Shown: positions 16,001 to 22,523 of the stretch, piece by piece
Numbering within the stretch: the stretch's first letter is position 1
Layout of the letters: every line of letters begins with the position of its first letter
Position numbers and translations under genes: made by a program
Source of the DNA: Verrucomicrobiales bacterium
Lineage (GTDB): Bacteria > Verrucomicrobiota > Verrucomicrobiia > Verrucomicrobiales > DEV007
Assembly (NCBI GenBank): GCA_029213005.1
Contig: JARGPI010000017.1
Location: forward strand, 1 to 64,000
Direction of reading: 5' to 3'
DNA length: 64,000 bases
The notes under the pieces: generated by a model
Seen by the model: the letters and a program-made list of their open reading frames with translations, nothing else
The model's database searches: none
Told to the model about the DNA's origin: nothing

Positions 16001-18661
16001 CTCCAGTAACATTTTAACGTCGTCGAAATGGAGACCGGTAGTGGGTTCGTCGAAAATAAGTAGAGAAGGCTTCACTTCCTCTTTTTGCCGTCTTGAACCG
16101 GTTCCTTTTTCAATGAGGTGACCTACCAGTTTTAAACGCTGGCTTTCGCCTCCGGAAAGGGTTGTAAGGGGTTGTCCGAGGCGCAGGTATCCCAGGCCGA
16201 CCTCGCTGAGCAAGCGAAGGCCATCGACGACTTTGGTTGCTTTGCGATCTTCGATTTGCTCGAAAAACTCCTGAGCCGTTGTCACTGTCATGGAGAGAAC
16301 CTCATCGATATTTTTCCCTTCGAAGGTAATCTCCAGAGCATCGGGTGTGTAGCGCTTCCCTTCGCACTCGGGACAGGTGACAAACAGATCGGAGAGAAAC
16401 TGCATCTCTACTTTTTCATATCCAGTGCCGAGGCAGCGTTCGCAGCGGCCGTGACCGCTATTGAAGGAGAAGTAGCCCGGAGTGACGCCCCGGCTTTTCC
16501 CGTCCATCGATTCGGCGAAAAGTTTCCGGATGTTTTCGAACACTCCGGTGTAGACCGCCGGGGTGGAGCGGGGTGTTTTTGCGAGAGGGGACTGATCGAC
16601 CATCACGATACTACCGAGACTGGATATATTCGTGATCTTCTTACAGGAACCCGGTTGCTCGTCGCCGCTTAAACCCATGGCCCGGGCGGCGTTTTCATAT
16701 AGTACCGAATGGATCAGAGTGGATTTCCCGGAACCGGAAACGCCGCTGACGCAGCAAAAGACACCGAGTGGGATTTTGACATCGATCTTTTTCAGGTTGT
16801 GCTGAGTGGCCCGATGGATTTCAAGAAAGTCAGACGGTTTGCGGATCTTAGTCCGATTAGGGATGTTCTTCTGACCGGAGAGGTATTGCAGAGTCAGGGA
16901 GTCAGGAAATTTTTTCAGCGCCTTGGCGGCAAGGTTTCCCGCTCCGCAGCCGGGACCGGAATAGACCAGCTCCCCGCCGGTTTCGCCCCGCCCGGGACCG
17001 ATGTCGATAAGTCGGTCTGCTGCCCGGATTACCGATTCCTCGTGCTCCACTACAACGAGGGTGTTCCCGAGATCCCGAAGCCGTTGCATCACGCCGATCA
17101 GTTTGTTGACATCGCGGGGGTGGAGGCCAACGGTTGGTTCGTCGAGGACGAAGAGCGTTCCGGTGAGGTTTGCCCCGAGGCAGGTCGTCAGGTTGACGCG
17201 CTCGATTTCCCCGCCCGAGAGCGTGCGGGTCGGTCGGTCGAGATTGAGGTAGCTGAGACCAACTTCAGTCAGGTAGAAAAGCCGGTTCCGGATATCGTTA
17301 AAGATCGTTTCCGCAGCACGATCTTTCTTCGGGAGTTTGATCGTGTTGATAAACTCAAGTAACTCGTCGATCGGCATTTGCCAGAGGTCGGGCAGGGTCT
17401 TGCCTTTGACTTTAAAGTATAGAGCCTCGGGCTTCAATCGAGTGCCGTCGCATTCGCCGCAAGTGGTGTAGCTTCGGTAGCGGCTCAGCAAAATGCGGAC
17501 GTGCATTTTGTAGCTGCGGGCTTCAAGCCAGCGGAAGAATCCTTTGATGCCATACCAGAGCCCCTGTTCCCAGGCTTCCTCTTCGTCTTTGATATCGCCT
17601 TCGATGATCCATTTCTGTTCCTCCTTGGTGAGTTCATCAAAGGGGGTGACCAGGCTGATTTTTTTAGCCCGGGCGCAGCGCTCCAGATCATCCTGACATT
17701 CGTAGTGGGCTTCGCCTTGAAAAGGTCGAACTACGCCCTCGGCAATGGATAGAGATTTGTCAGGTAGAGATTTATCGATGTCGATCCCGATGACGCGGCC
17801 AAAGCCCCGGCACTCCGGACACGCTCCAGCCGGGTGATTGAAAGAAAAGAGGTTGGGAATCGGCTCGGGGAGAACCACTCCGGTTTCGGGATTGCTCCAG
17901 CCTGCTGCCAGAGAAATGCGCTCGTCGTGATCGGCATCGGCAATAGAGATTTGGTCCTTGCCGAGATATAGCGAGCGCTCCACGGCTTCGAGGAATCGGG
18001 AACGGCGGTTCAGCTTTAAGCGGTCCTGGACTACATCAACCGATGCGGGAATGGTCTTCCTTTTGTATTCAGACGGATCGTCGGTCCGATACACCTTGCC
18101 GAAGATGACCACGCGGAGATAGCCCTGTTGCTGGAGGAAATCGAAGAGTTCCTCTTTAGAAGAGTCCTTCGGGACCGGGATCGAAAAGAGAATCATAACC
18201 GCGGCGTCTTTGCCGAAGCACTCTTTTGCTTTCCGGTAGATCGACTCCGGAGTCTCGGGTTTGATTTCCTCACCGGAAACGGGGTCGTAGGCCTGACACA
18301 CCCGGGGGAAAAGCAGCTTCAAATAATCGTTTACCTCCGTGATCGTTCCGACCGTGGAGCGTGTTGATTTCACCGCATTTTGCTGTTCGATCGCGATTGC
18401 TGGCGGAATCCCGTCGATTGAGTCGACCTTCGGCTTATCCATCCGGTCGAAAAATTGCCGGGTGTAGGGTGAGAAGGTTTCCACATAGCGGCGTTGGCCT
18501 TCAGCGTATAGCGTCTGGAACGCGAGCGACGATTTTCCGGAACCGGAAGCACCTGTCACAACCGTCAATTGCCCGAGCGGGATCTCGACATCAATGCCTT
18601 TGAGATTATTTTGGCGGGCCCCGCGAACCCGAATAGAAGTGAGAGATCGATCAATCGACAT
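13037..18661 (-). CDS. uvrA: Excinuclease ABC subunit A, tandem double-length form
   Basis: At 1874 residues this is two complete UvrA proteins fused head to tail. UvrA loads UvrB on damaged DNA in nucleotide excision repair. There are four Walker A motifs (GASGSGKSS, GVSGSGKST, GLSGSGKST, GISGSGKSS) and four ABC signatures beginning TLSGGE, plus CxxC zinc modules in each half (for example CPEC and CGEC in half 1; CPEC and CEPC in half 2). Half 1 is about 1-960, half 2 about 995-1874. Normal UvrA is about 940 residues; a double-length UvrA is known from Chlamydia, so this looks like a PVC trait. The linker (about 969-989) is coded by three tandem 22-bp palindromic repeats. The start is ATG 18661. 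No uvrB is in the window; uvrC is at 30.8 kb. Confidence 0.95.
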   Translation of the reverse strand: MSIDRSLTSIRVRGARQNNLKGIDVEIPLGQLTVVTGASGSGKSSLAFQTLYAEGQRRYVETFSPYTRQFFDRMDKPKVDSIDGIPPAIAIEQQNAVKSTRSTVGTITEVNDYLKLLFPRVCQAYDPVSGEEIKPETPESIYRKAKECFGKDAAVMILFSIPVPKDSSKEELFDFLQQQGYLRVVIFGKVYRTDDPSEYKRKTIPASVDVVQDRLKLNRRSRFLEAVERSLYLGKDQISIADADHDERISLAAGWSNPETGVVLPEPIPNLFSFNHPAGACPECRGFGRVIGIDIDKSLPDKSLSIAEGVVRPFQGEAHYECQDDLERCARAKKISLVTPFDELTKEEQKWIIEGDIKDEEEAWEQGLWYGIKGFFRWLEARSYKMHVRILLSRYRSYTTCGECDGTRLKPEALYFKVKGKTLPDLWQMPIDELLEFINTIKLPKKDRAAETIFNDIRNRLFYLTEVGLSYLNLDRPTRTLSGGEIERVNLTTCLGANLTGTLFVLDEPTVGLHPRDVNKLIGVMQRLRDLGNTLVVVEHEESVIRAADRLIDIGPGRGETGGELVYSGPGCGAGNLAAKALKKFPDSLTLQYLSGQKNIPNRTKIRKPSDFLEIHRATQHNLKKIDVKIPLGVFCCVSGVSGSGKSTLIHSVLYENAARAMGLSGDEQPGSCKKITNISSLGSIVMVDQSPLAKTPRSTPAVYTGVFENIRKLFAESMDGKSRGVTPGYFSFNSGHGRCERCLGTGYEKVEMQFLSDLFVTCPECEGKRYTPDALEITFEGKNIDEVLSMTVTTAQEFFEQIEDRKATKVVDGLRLLSEVGLGYLRLGQPLTTLSGGESQRLKLVGHLIEKGTGSRRQKEEVKPSLLIFDEPTTGLHFDDVKMLLEVFDRLVESGDSVLVIEHNLDVIRSADYVIELGPQAGIHGGEIVFSGTPEKLAAHATSETGRYLSEYFYPREKSSGKVSESANRTGYRSELYRVPSPIVQGTVAPKKLKNEITLTGARENNLKNFDLTIPRDKFVVITGLSGSGKSTLAFDILFAEGQRRFLDSMSTYARQFVEQMERPDVDSVAGLPPTVAIEQRISRGGGKSTVATVTEVWHFLRLLYSKVGVQYSPDTGNKVQEQSATAIVTQLRKESKKSKKPIFLMAPLVKGRKGFHTEVAEWAGRQGYETLYVDGEFKPVEGFQRLARFKEHFIDVVVDEIDQRAKIDEIREALETALKLGRGTARFLDAKNKVQVVSTERCDPETGRSFEELDPRLFSYNSPHGYCHTCRGYGSIERQPTLVDEKHAESQLDAELREEYRRSKNKGEQIPCPECEGARLNDVARHVRVGDLGIHQIAAMSVRDAKGFVEQLNFTGSEATIARDIIPEIVQRLHFMEEVGLSYLQLDRSATTLSGGESQRIRLAAQLGSNLRGVLYVLDEPTIGLHPRDNAALLDTLANLKNKGNSLVVVEHDDETILRSDYLIDLGPGAGELGGEIVWQGNPAELEKLSKAQSENSPTARIFSEKISHPINGQRRPLPAAGNKDGWLKIEGASANNLKNINVRIPIGRLTVIAGISGSGKSSFMRGVLKPAVDSVLKKGRKDYRPPKKQWKSIKGAQNIEAIYEVDQSPIGKTSRSTPATYVKVFDEIRKVFAQLPESRARGYTASRFSFNTEGGRCEPCKGNGNIKLEMNFLPTSYVECDECRGRRYNTATLEVLYDGKSIADVMEMSIEEAAEFFKSHSKIHRTLSLMAETGLSYLRLGQASPTLSGGEAQRIKLVTELTKGIGRANNARLRQNRTPKSNLYLIEEPSIGLHAEDVVRLINIMHYLVDDGHTVVVIEHNLEIMAEADFLIEIGPEAGDQGGRVVGSGKPEKVIQAKESRTGPYLAKLIG
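15698..15754. repeat. 22-bp-period palindrome triple, locus 2 (direct, inside uvrA)
   Basis: Three direct copies of the 13-bp site at 15698-15710 (GGTACCCTGTACA), 15720-15732 (identical) and 15742-15754 (GGTACCCGGTACG), each 22 bp from the next. They lie in the linker between the two UvrA halves and are read in three successive frames (residues TGY, LYRVP, IVQGT), because 22 is one more than a multiple of three. Three units, 66 bp, restore the frame. Unlike the other loci, the copies here are direct rather than inverted. Confidence 0.9.
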
Positions 18662-19027
18662 ATCGTGTTTCCGTGTGTGTCGGAGAGATTACGCGTGGTT
18701 GTGGGAATTACAGCGGAAAAACCGAAAAAAGGCGGGAGTTGGGGCTGTCTCAACCCGGCGGGAGGAGCTCTCTTTTGCGAAGTAAGTTCAGTATTTCGAA
18801 CTCTTCCGGAGACGGCACAACCTCAGTAAACGCTTCACACAGTTTGACCCCTGCGTTTTCCGCACTCGCAGGGCCGCGATGAGTTGCCTGTGTTGACAGA
18901 GGGTCCCGGTGGATGGCTCTAAGTTCAAATCAACGAGGTTTCGAGGCGTTCTCATTTCTTACTGAGAAACACTTTGTCACAGGGGGTGGGACATCTGGAG
19001 GCCCGTTTGGGAAAATTTTGACAATTT
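18662..19027. other. Intergenic region between uvrA and alr
   Basis: A 366-bp stretch upstream of uvrA and downstream of alr (both on the minus strand). It should hold the uvrA promoter. The short open frames here have no start context, no homology I recognise and overlap one another. I see no LexA-like palindrome, RNA gene or repeat. Confidence 0.5.
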
Positions 19028-20161
19028 TCAGTCCAATTCCGGGTTTTCCGAGTCGAAGTAGACGCGCTCGACCCGGCTGGAGATACCAGTGTAGATCTCC
19101 CAGGGGATCGTTCCGGATTTTTCGGCCAACTCGGATGCGGTGATCGCTTCGCCTCCCTGTTCACCAATGAGTACAACTTCGTCGCCGGGTTTCAAGCCAT
19201 CGAGGTGACTGACATCGACAACGATCTGATCCATGGTGACTCGTCCGAGCAGCGGACAACGGGTTCCGGCAATAAGCACTTCAGCTCCCTGACCGGAAAG
19301 ATGTCGGGGAAAGCCGTCTCCATAGCCCACCGCGAGAGAGGCCGTGGTCATCGCCCGGTCAGCGGTGAAGGTGCTGCCGTAGCTGATTGTGGTTCCGGCA
19401 GCGATATCGCGGATCAGAGTGATCCGGGTTTTCATGCTCAGGGCCGGTGTCAGATTGGCCTGCGTCTGGCATTGAGGCGTAGTTCCGTAAAGGGCCAGCC
19501 CCGGCCTGGTCAGGGTCGCAAAAGGCATCTGCGCCGAAAAATCAATAATCCCGGCGCTGTTCGAGAGGTGCACCTGCCCCTCGAAATTTGTCGTCAAATC
19601 GCGGAACATTCGGATTTGGTTATCCGTGAATTCAGCGTTTTCATCAGCATTGGGGAAATGGGTGGATACACCTTCCAACTCGCAGGCAGGGTGATTCCTG
19701 ATCGCCTCCAGTAACGGATGCCAATCGGCCGGGGAAGCGCCAATCCGGCCCATCCCGGTATCGGCCACCGCGTGAAGTTTCAGTTTGGTTTTGAAATGTT
19801 TGGCCGCATTGCCATAAGTTTCCACCTCGCCAACTGAGGAAACTGAGAGAGAAAATCCGTGAGTCAGCGCGGTCTCACACTCATCGGGCGTGATGGGGCT
19901 GAGTAACAAAATCGGCGGACAGTTTCCGGGGAGACAGTCTCTGATCCGGAGCGCCTCCCTCACGTTCGCCACGCAAAACCAGTCGACCAGCCCGTTCAGA
20001 GTGGAGACAACTGCTTCCAGTCCGTGCCCGTAGGCATCAGCTTTTACCACCGCCATGAGCCCTTTGTCCGGGCCGGAAAGTCTGCGCAGCTCAGCCGCGT
20101 TCCTGCGAAAAGCGGAAAGGTCGATCTCGACCCAGCAACGGCGGAGTGGATTTAAATTCAA
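19028..20161 (-). CDS. alr: Alanine racemase
   Basis: A 377-residue PLP enzyme interconverting L- and D-alanine for peptidoglycan, cytoplasmic. The N-terminal TIM barrel carries the PLP lysine K40 in AVVKADAYGHG; the C-terminal beta domain carries the second catalytic residue, tyrosine, in TISYGSTFTA. Other family marks are WVEIDLSAFRRN near the start and GRVTMDQIVVDVS. Length is normal. The frame opens with TTG at 20161 (MNLNPL); no ATG is available before the conserved WVEIDL, so this start or a nearby non-ATG start is required. It is a single gene, divergent from the secreted-protein gene at 20357. Confidence 0.95.
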   Translation of the reverse strand: MNLNPLRRCWVEIDLSAFRRNAAELRRLSGPDKGLMAVVKADAYGHGLEAVVSTLNGLVDWFCVANVREALRIRDCLPGNCPPILLLSPITPDECETALTHGFSLSVSSVGEVETYGNAAKHFKTKLKLHAVADTGMGRIGASPADWHPLLEAIRNHPACELEGVSTHFPNADENAEFTDNQIRMFRDLTTNFEGQVHLSNSAGIIDFSAQMPFATLTRPGLALYGTTPQCQTQANLTPALSMKTRITLIRDIAAGTTISYGSTFTADRAMTTASLAVGYGDGFPRHLSGQGAEVLIAGTRCPLLGRVTMDQIVVDVSHLDGLKPGDEVVLIGEQGGEAITASELAEKSGTIPWEIYTGISSRVERVYFDSENPELD

Positions 20162-20356
20162 GGGCAGTGACTCAAGGTTGGTTTTCCCCGCATTCTGGCA
20201 CCTTATCAGATTTCCTCAATGGGATAAAAAAGCGCCGGGAACTCCGTTGACGGTAGAAAATGAAACTTTTCGAGAAAAATGTGAATAATCCCGAATATCC
20301 CCTCGTCTAATAATGGAAAGACGTTGCCATGGGGGCTCGTTTTCCACCTGTTAGTT

Positions 20357-20737
20357 ATGAAAAAATTCGTCTTATTTTCCATTGTCGCCCTGTTTTTCGG
20401 GGCGTTCGCCACACCAAAAGCGTCGGCTCAAAGTTATGCGCCGAGAGTCATCAACGTATGCCCGGTCTGTCACACCAACGTGTACGCCTATTACCGTCCG
20501 ATTAACTACGGCGGAGTGGTTCGCTACACCTGGGTTCCCTCTTACCACACCAATTGTGCCGCAAGGGTGACCACACCGACCCGTTACGTCACAAAATACC
20601 ATCGCGGAACTCCGTATCGATATGCCGTTCCCTCGCATGGACACCATCACAATCACCATCATTCTCACAGTACACGCATCTCGCCACGGTATTCCGGCTA
20701 TGTGCGTCCCGGTTTCTCGATAACGATTACCCGGTAG
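20357..20737 (+). CDS. Small secreted protein with CPVCH motif and His-rich tail
   Basis: A 126-residue exported protein: signal peptide to about residue 24 (KASA cleavage), then VCPVCHTNVYAYYRP, a tyrosine-rich middle, YHTNC, and a histidine run (HGHHHNHHHSHS) before an Arg/Tyr-rich end. CPVCH fits the CxxCH haem-c motif, but with the later YHTNC it also fits a zinc-ribbon-like site; the His run would bind metal in either case. I chose ATG 20357 over an upstream ATG at 20324 because it starts the signal peptide. No known family recognised. It is followed by an intrinsic terminator. Confidence 0.7.
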   Translation: MKKFVLFSIVALFFGAFATPKASAQSYAPRVINVCPVCHTNVYAYYRPINYGGVVRYTWVPSYHTNCAARVTTPTRYVTKYHRGTPYRYAVPSHGHHHNHHHSHSTRISPRYSGYVRPGFSITITR

Positions 20738-20790
20738 AGAGGGTGACTTTTAAAATTCGGCTTTTCGAAGCCCGATCCATCTCTTTTCAT

Positions 20791-20825
20791 AAAAGCTCTC
20801 CGACTACGGTCAGAGAGCTTTTTTT
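20791..20825 (+). terminator. Intrinsic terminator after the CPVCH protein gene
   Basis: AAAAGCTCTC at 20791-20800 pairs with GAGAGCTTTT from 20813, a 10-bp stem with a 12-nt loop, running into T7. It lies 54 bp after the stop codon. Confidence 0.9.
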
Positions 20826-20883
20826 GTGCATTTTGCGAGGCAGGGGGCCGATCATATCACTCAATTGATTCAGGTAGGTTTAA

Positions 20884-20904
20884 TATAATTACTTGTTAAT
20901 TATA
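20884..20904. promoter_or_regulatory. AT-rich inverted repeat upstream of Cys-rich pair
   Basis: TATAATTA at 20884-20891 and TAATTATA at 20897-20904 form a perfect 8-bp inverted repeat with 5-bp spacing. It sits in an unusually A+T-rich 130-bp stretch that must hold the promoter of the gene at 21003. It could be an operator; it is not followed by a T-run and so is not a terminator. Confidence 0.45.
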
Positions 20905-21002
20905 AAAACCTCCATTATTAGTAAAAAATTGTTGAATTCGTACCAATGAGTGGCCTAAAATCTAATTCAGTAGACACACACTGATTAAATTTCTGTTTTT
21001 AT

Positions 21003-21284
21003 ATGAGAACGACAATCTTCCTTCTAACTCTGGCCATCTGCGGAATGTTCACCCTTACTGGTAAGTCACTTGCCGGAGAAGGCGCCATCTGCGTGACTTC
21101 CATTCCAAAGACTCATCCTCGTCCCTGCAAAGTGAAGGTTTGTACTGAGATTATTGATCGTTGCACCAAGACCTGTAAGGCATGTGGACCATGTGGTAAG
21201 ATTTACTCATACACCGTGACTGAGATCACCTACAAAGATGTTTACTCAGACGGTACCACCAGAATTTGGAAGAGCTCGATCTAA
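21003..21284 (+). CDS. Small secreted Cys-rich protein, paralogue 1
   Basis: A 93-residue exported protein with a signal peptide (cleavage near SLAG, residue 25) and eight cysteines in the mature part: KVCTEIIDRCTKTCKACGPCGKIY, then VTEITYKDVYSDGTTRIW. It is paralogous to the next gene: both share the order C...C-TKT-C-x(2)-CG, then Y-x-V-T-E/V-x-T-Y, then G-x-T-x(2)-W. No known family recognised. No Shine-Dalgarno is visible (TTTTTATATG). Disulfide-stabilised or metal-binding surface proteins are possible; neither is shown. Confidence 0.75.
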   Translation: MRTTIFLLTLAICGMFTLTGKSLAGEGAICVTSIPKTHPRPCKVKVCTEIIDRCTKTCKACGPCGKIYSYTVTEITYKDVYSDGTTRIWKSSI

Positions 21285-21330
21285 GCCGATCGGTATCTGC
21301 CGGAACTAAGTAATCAAACACACCAACTAA

Positions 21331-21603
21331 ATGAAAAATCTTATCATCACCGCTGCAGTCGCCATCGCAGCAATGTTCGCCATCGTCACTCCCGCCCAGG
21401 CCGGTGAGTGCTGCCCAAAAAGTTCTTTCGGCTTTTTCGGCTGTGGTAAAAAGGTCTCAACGGTAGAAGTTTGCCGCCGTTGTTTTACGAAAACGATCTG
21501 TGTTTGTGGTTGCCCCAAGCAGATTGAGTATGTGGAAGTTACCTATTGCACCACTTACTGTAACGGAATGACCAAGAACTGGACCAAAATTTACCGCGTC
21601 TAA
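21331..21603 (+). CDS. Small secreted Cys-rich protein, paralogue 2
   Basis: A 90-residue exported protein with a signal peptide ending TPAQA and eleven mature cysteines, including GECCP at the new N-terminus and VCRRCFTKTICVCGCPK in the core. The C-terminus (YVEVTYCTTYCNGMTKNW) matches paralogue 1, 46 bp upstream, at equivalent positions. The pair is probably co-transcribed and closed by the terminator at 21633-21666. No Shine-Dalgarno is visible before the ATG. Function unknown. Confidence 0.75.
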   Translation: MKNLIITAAVAIAAMFAIVTPAQAGECCPKSSFGFFGCGKKVSTVEVCRRCFTKTICVCGCPKQIEYVEVTYCTTYCNGMTKNWTKIYRV

Positions 21604-21632
21604 TCCGGGTTGATTCGATACACTGAATTTCC

Positions 21633-21666
21633 AATAGGCGGCTCGCTTCGAGTCGCCTATTTTTTT
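21633..21666 (+). terminator. Intrinsic terminator after Cys-rich pair
   Basis: AATAGGCG at 21633-21640 pairs with CGCCTATT at 21654-21661, with an inner CTCG/CGAG stem, followed by T5. It separates the Cys-rich pair from recO. Confidence 0.92.
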
Positions 21667-21695
21667 GCTCCGGGATCCGGCTGGAAAGTCATCAG

Positions 21696-22229
21696 ATGAA
21701 AACGGTGGGGACAATTATCGGGCGGATTCCGCTGACGGAAACGAGTCTGATTGTTCAATGGTGTACCGGCGAGCAAGGTCTCTTAAAAACCGTGGCAAAA
21801 GGGGCACGCCGCCCTAAGAGTCCCTTTGCCGGAAAGGTGGATCTCTTTTACAAATGTGAAATCGAAGTGCATCCCGCGAGGCGGGGGGATCTACACATCC
21901 TCAAAGATTTGATGGTTCTCGATTCCCGGTTTGGACTGCGGCGGAGTTACCTTCAGACCCTGGGGGCTTCGTATTTTGTGAAATTGATTAACCGGGGCGC
22001 AGAATCGGAAACCCCGATCCCCGAGCTGGATGACCTTCTGAACCGCGCTCTCGATTACCTGAACGGGACCGACGTCAATCTCCGGGCCGTCCACCATTTC
22101 GAGAAGCAGATGGCCGATATTCTCGGCATCAGCCACCCGGAGACAGAGCCCGTGACCTCACTCGCCGATCATTTCGGTTCGCTGCCCGATCAGCGGGAGG
22201 AGCTCATGAAGCGATTGAAAAGTCCCTGA
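21696..22229 (+). CDS. recO: DNA repair protein RecO (short form)
   Basis: A 177-residue RecO, which helps RecR load RecA on SSB-coated single strands in the RecFOR pathway. The N-terminal OB-fold (residues 1-80) is clear: TETSLIVQWCTGEQGLLKTVAKGARRPKSPFAG is the family signature. A helical region follows with HHFEKQMADILGI. Typical RecO is about 240 residues; the C-terminal part with the CxxC zinc site of some members is missing, and the frame stops 47 bp before the ~160-nt repeat copy A. A short, zinc-less RecO may be normal in this lineage or may be a 3' truncation; the sequence alone does not decide. Confidence 0.85.
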   Translation: MKTVGTIIGRIPLTETSLIVQWCTGEQGLLKTVAKGARRPKSPFAGKVDLFYKCEIEVHPARRGDLHILKDLMVLDSRFGLRRSYLQTLGASYFVKLINRGAESETPIPELDDLLNRALDYLNGTDVNLRAVHHFEKQMADILGISHPETEPVTSLADHFGSLPDQREELMKRLKSP

Positions 22230-22276
22230 TCGCTGGCCTGAGATCCCCGCGTTGAGCTAGCGGAGTTATCAGCCGT

Positions 22277-22437
22277 GGCGCTAAGAAAAAGCGAAGCCAT
22301 CAGCGAATGAAAGGCGAAAACCCTTCGCTAAGTTAAATTTGAGCCTGGCAGAGGCGAATCCCGGGAAGCCAGTGTTGAAGCCGCTTCACGGACGGATTCG
22401 GTCCCTTTTCCGGTTATTAGCCTGGCTTTTGGTACGG
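22277..22437. repeat. ~160-nt structured repeat, copy A
   Basis: Matches copy B (26647-26806) along its whole length in the same orientation, roughly 80 percent identical by eye with longest identical blocks GGCGCTAAGAAAAAGCGAA and CCGCTTCACGGACGGATTCG. Internal pairings are conserved: AGCGAA with TTCGCT, GAATCC with GGATTC, and AAGCCAG with CTGGCTT, the last crossing the second. No protein is coded. It could be a structured RNA, a MITE-like element or one end of a cassette. Confidence 0.85.
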
Positions 22438-22461
22438 ATTGGCTTTTGGTACGACTCAGCA

Positions 22462-22499
22462 AAGACAAAGAGGGCGACCGACGTAATGCCAGCCGCCCT
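22462..22499 (-). terminator. Probable terminator of the lipase gene
   Basis: On the minus strand, AGGGCG and CGCCCT form a stem with an extended imperfect loop, followed by the T-rich CTTTGTCTTTG. It begins 25 bp after the lipase stop codon. Confidence 0.6.
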
Positions 22500-22523
22500 C
22501 GTGGGGTGGAGTTATGGGTTCGA

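Noticed and set aside
13193..18367. Several long plus-strand open frames across uvrA (for example 13193-13750 and 16709-17362)
   Set aside because: They are antisense shadows of a clear 1874-residue UvrA, with no ribosome sites, no recognised families and the composition expected of a complementary strand.
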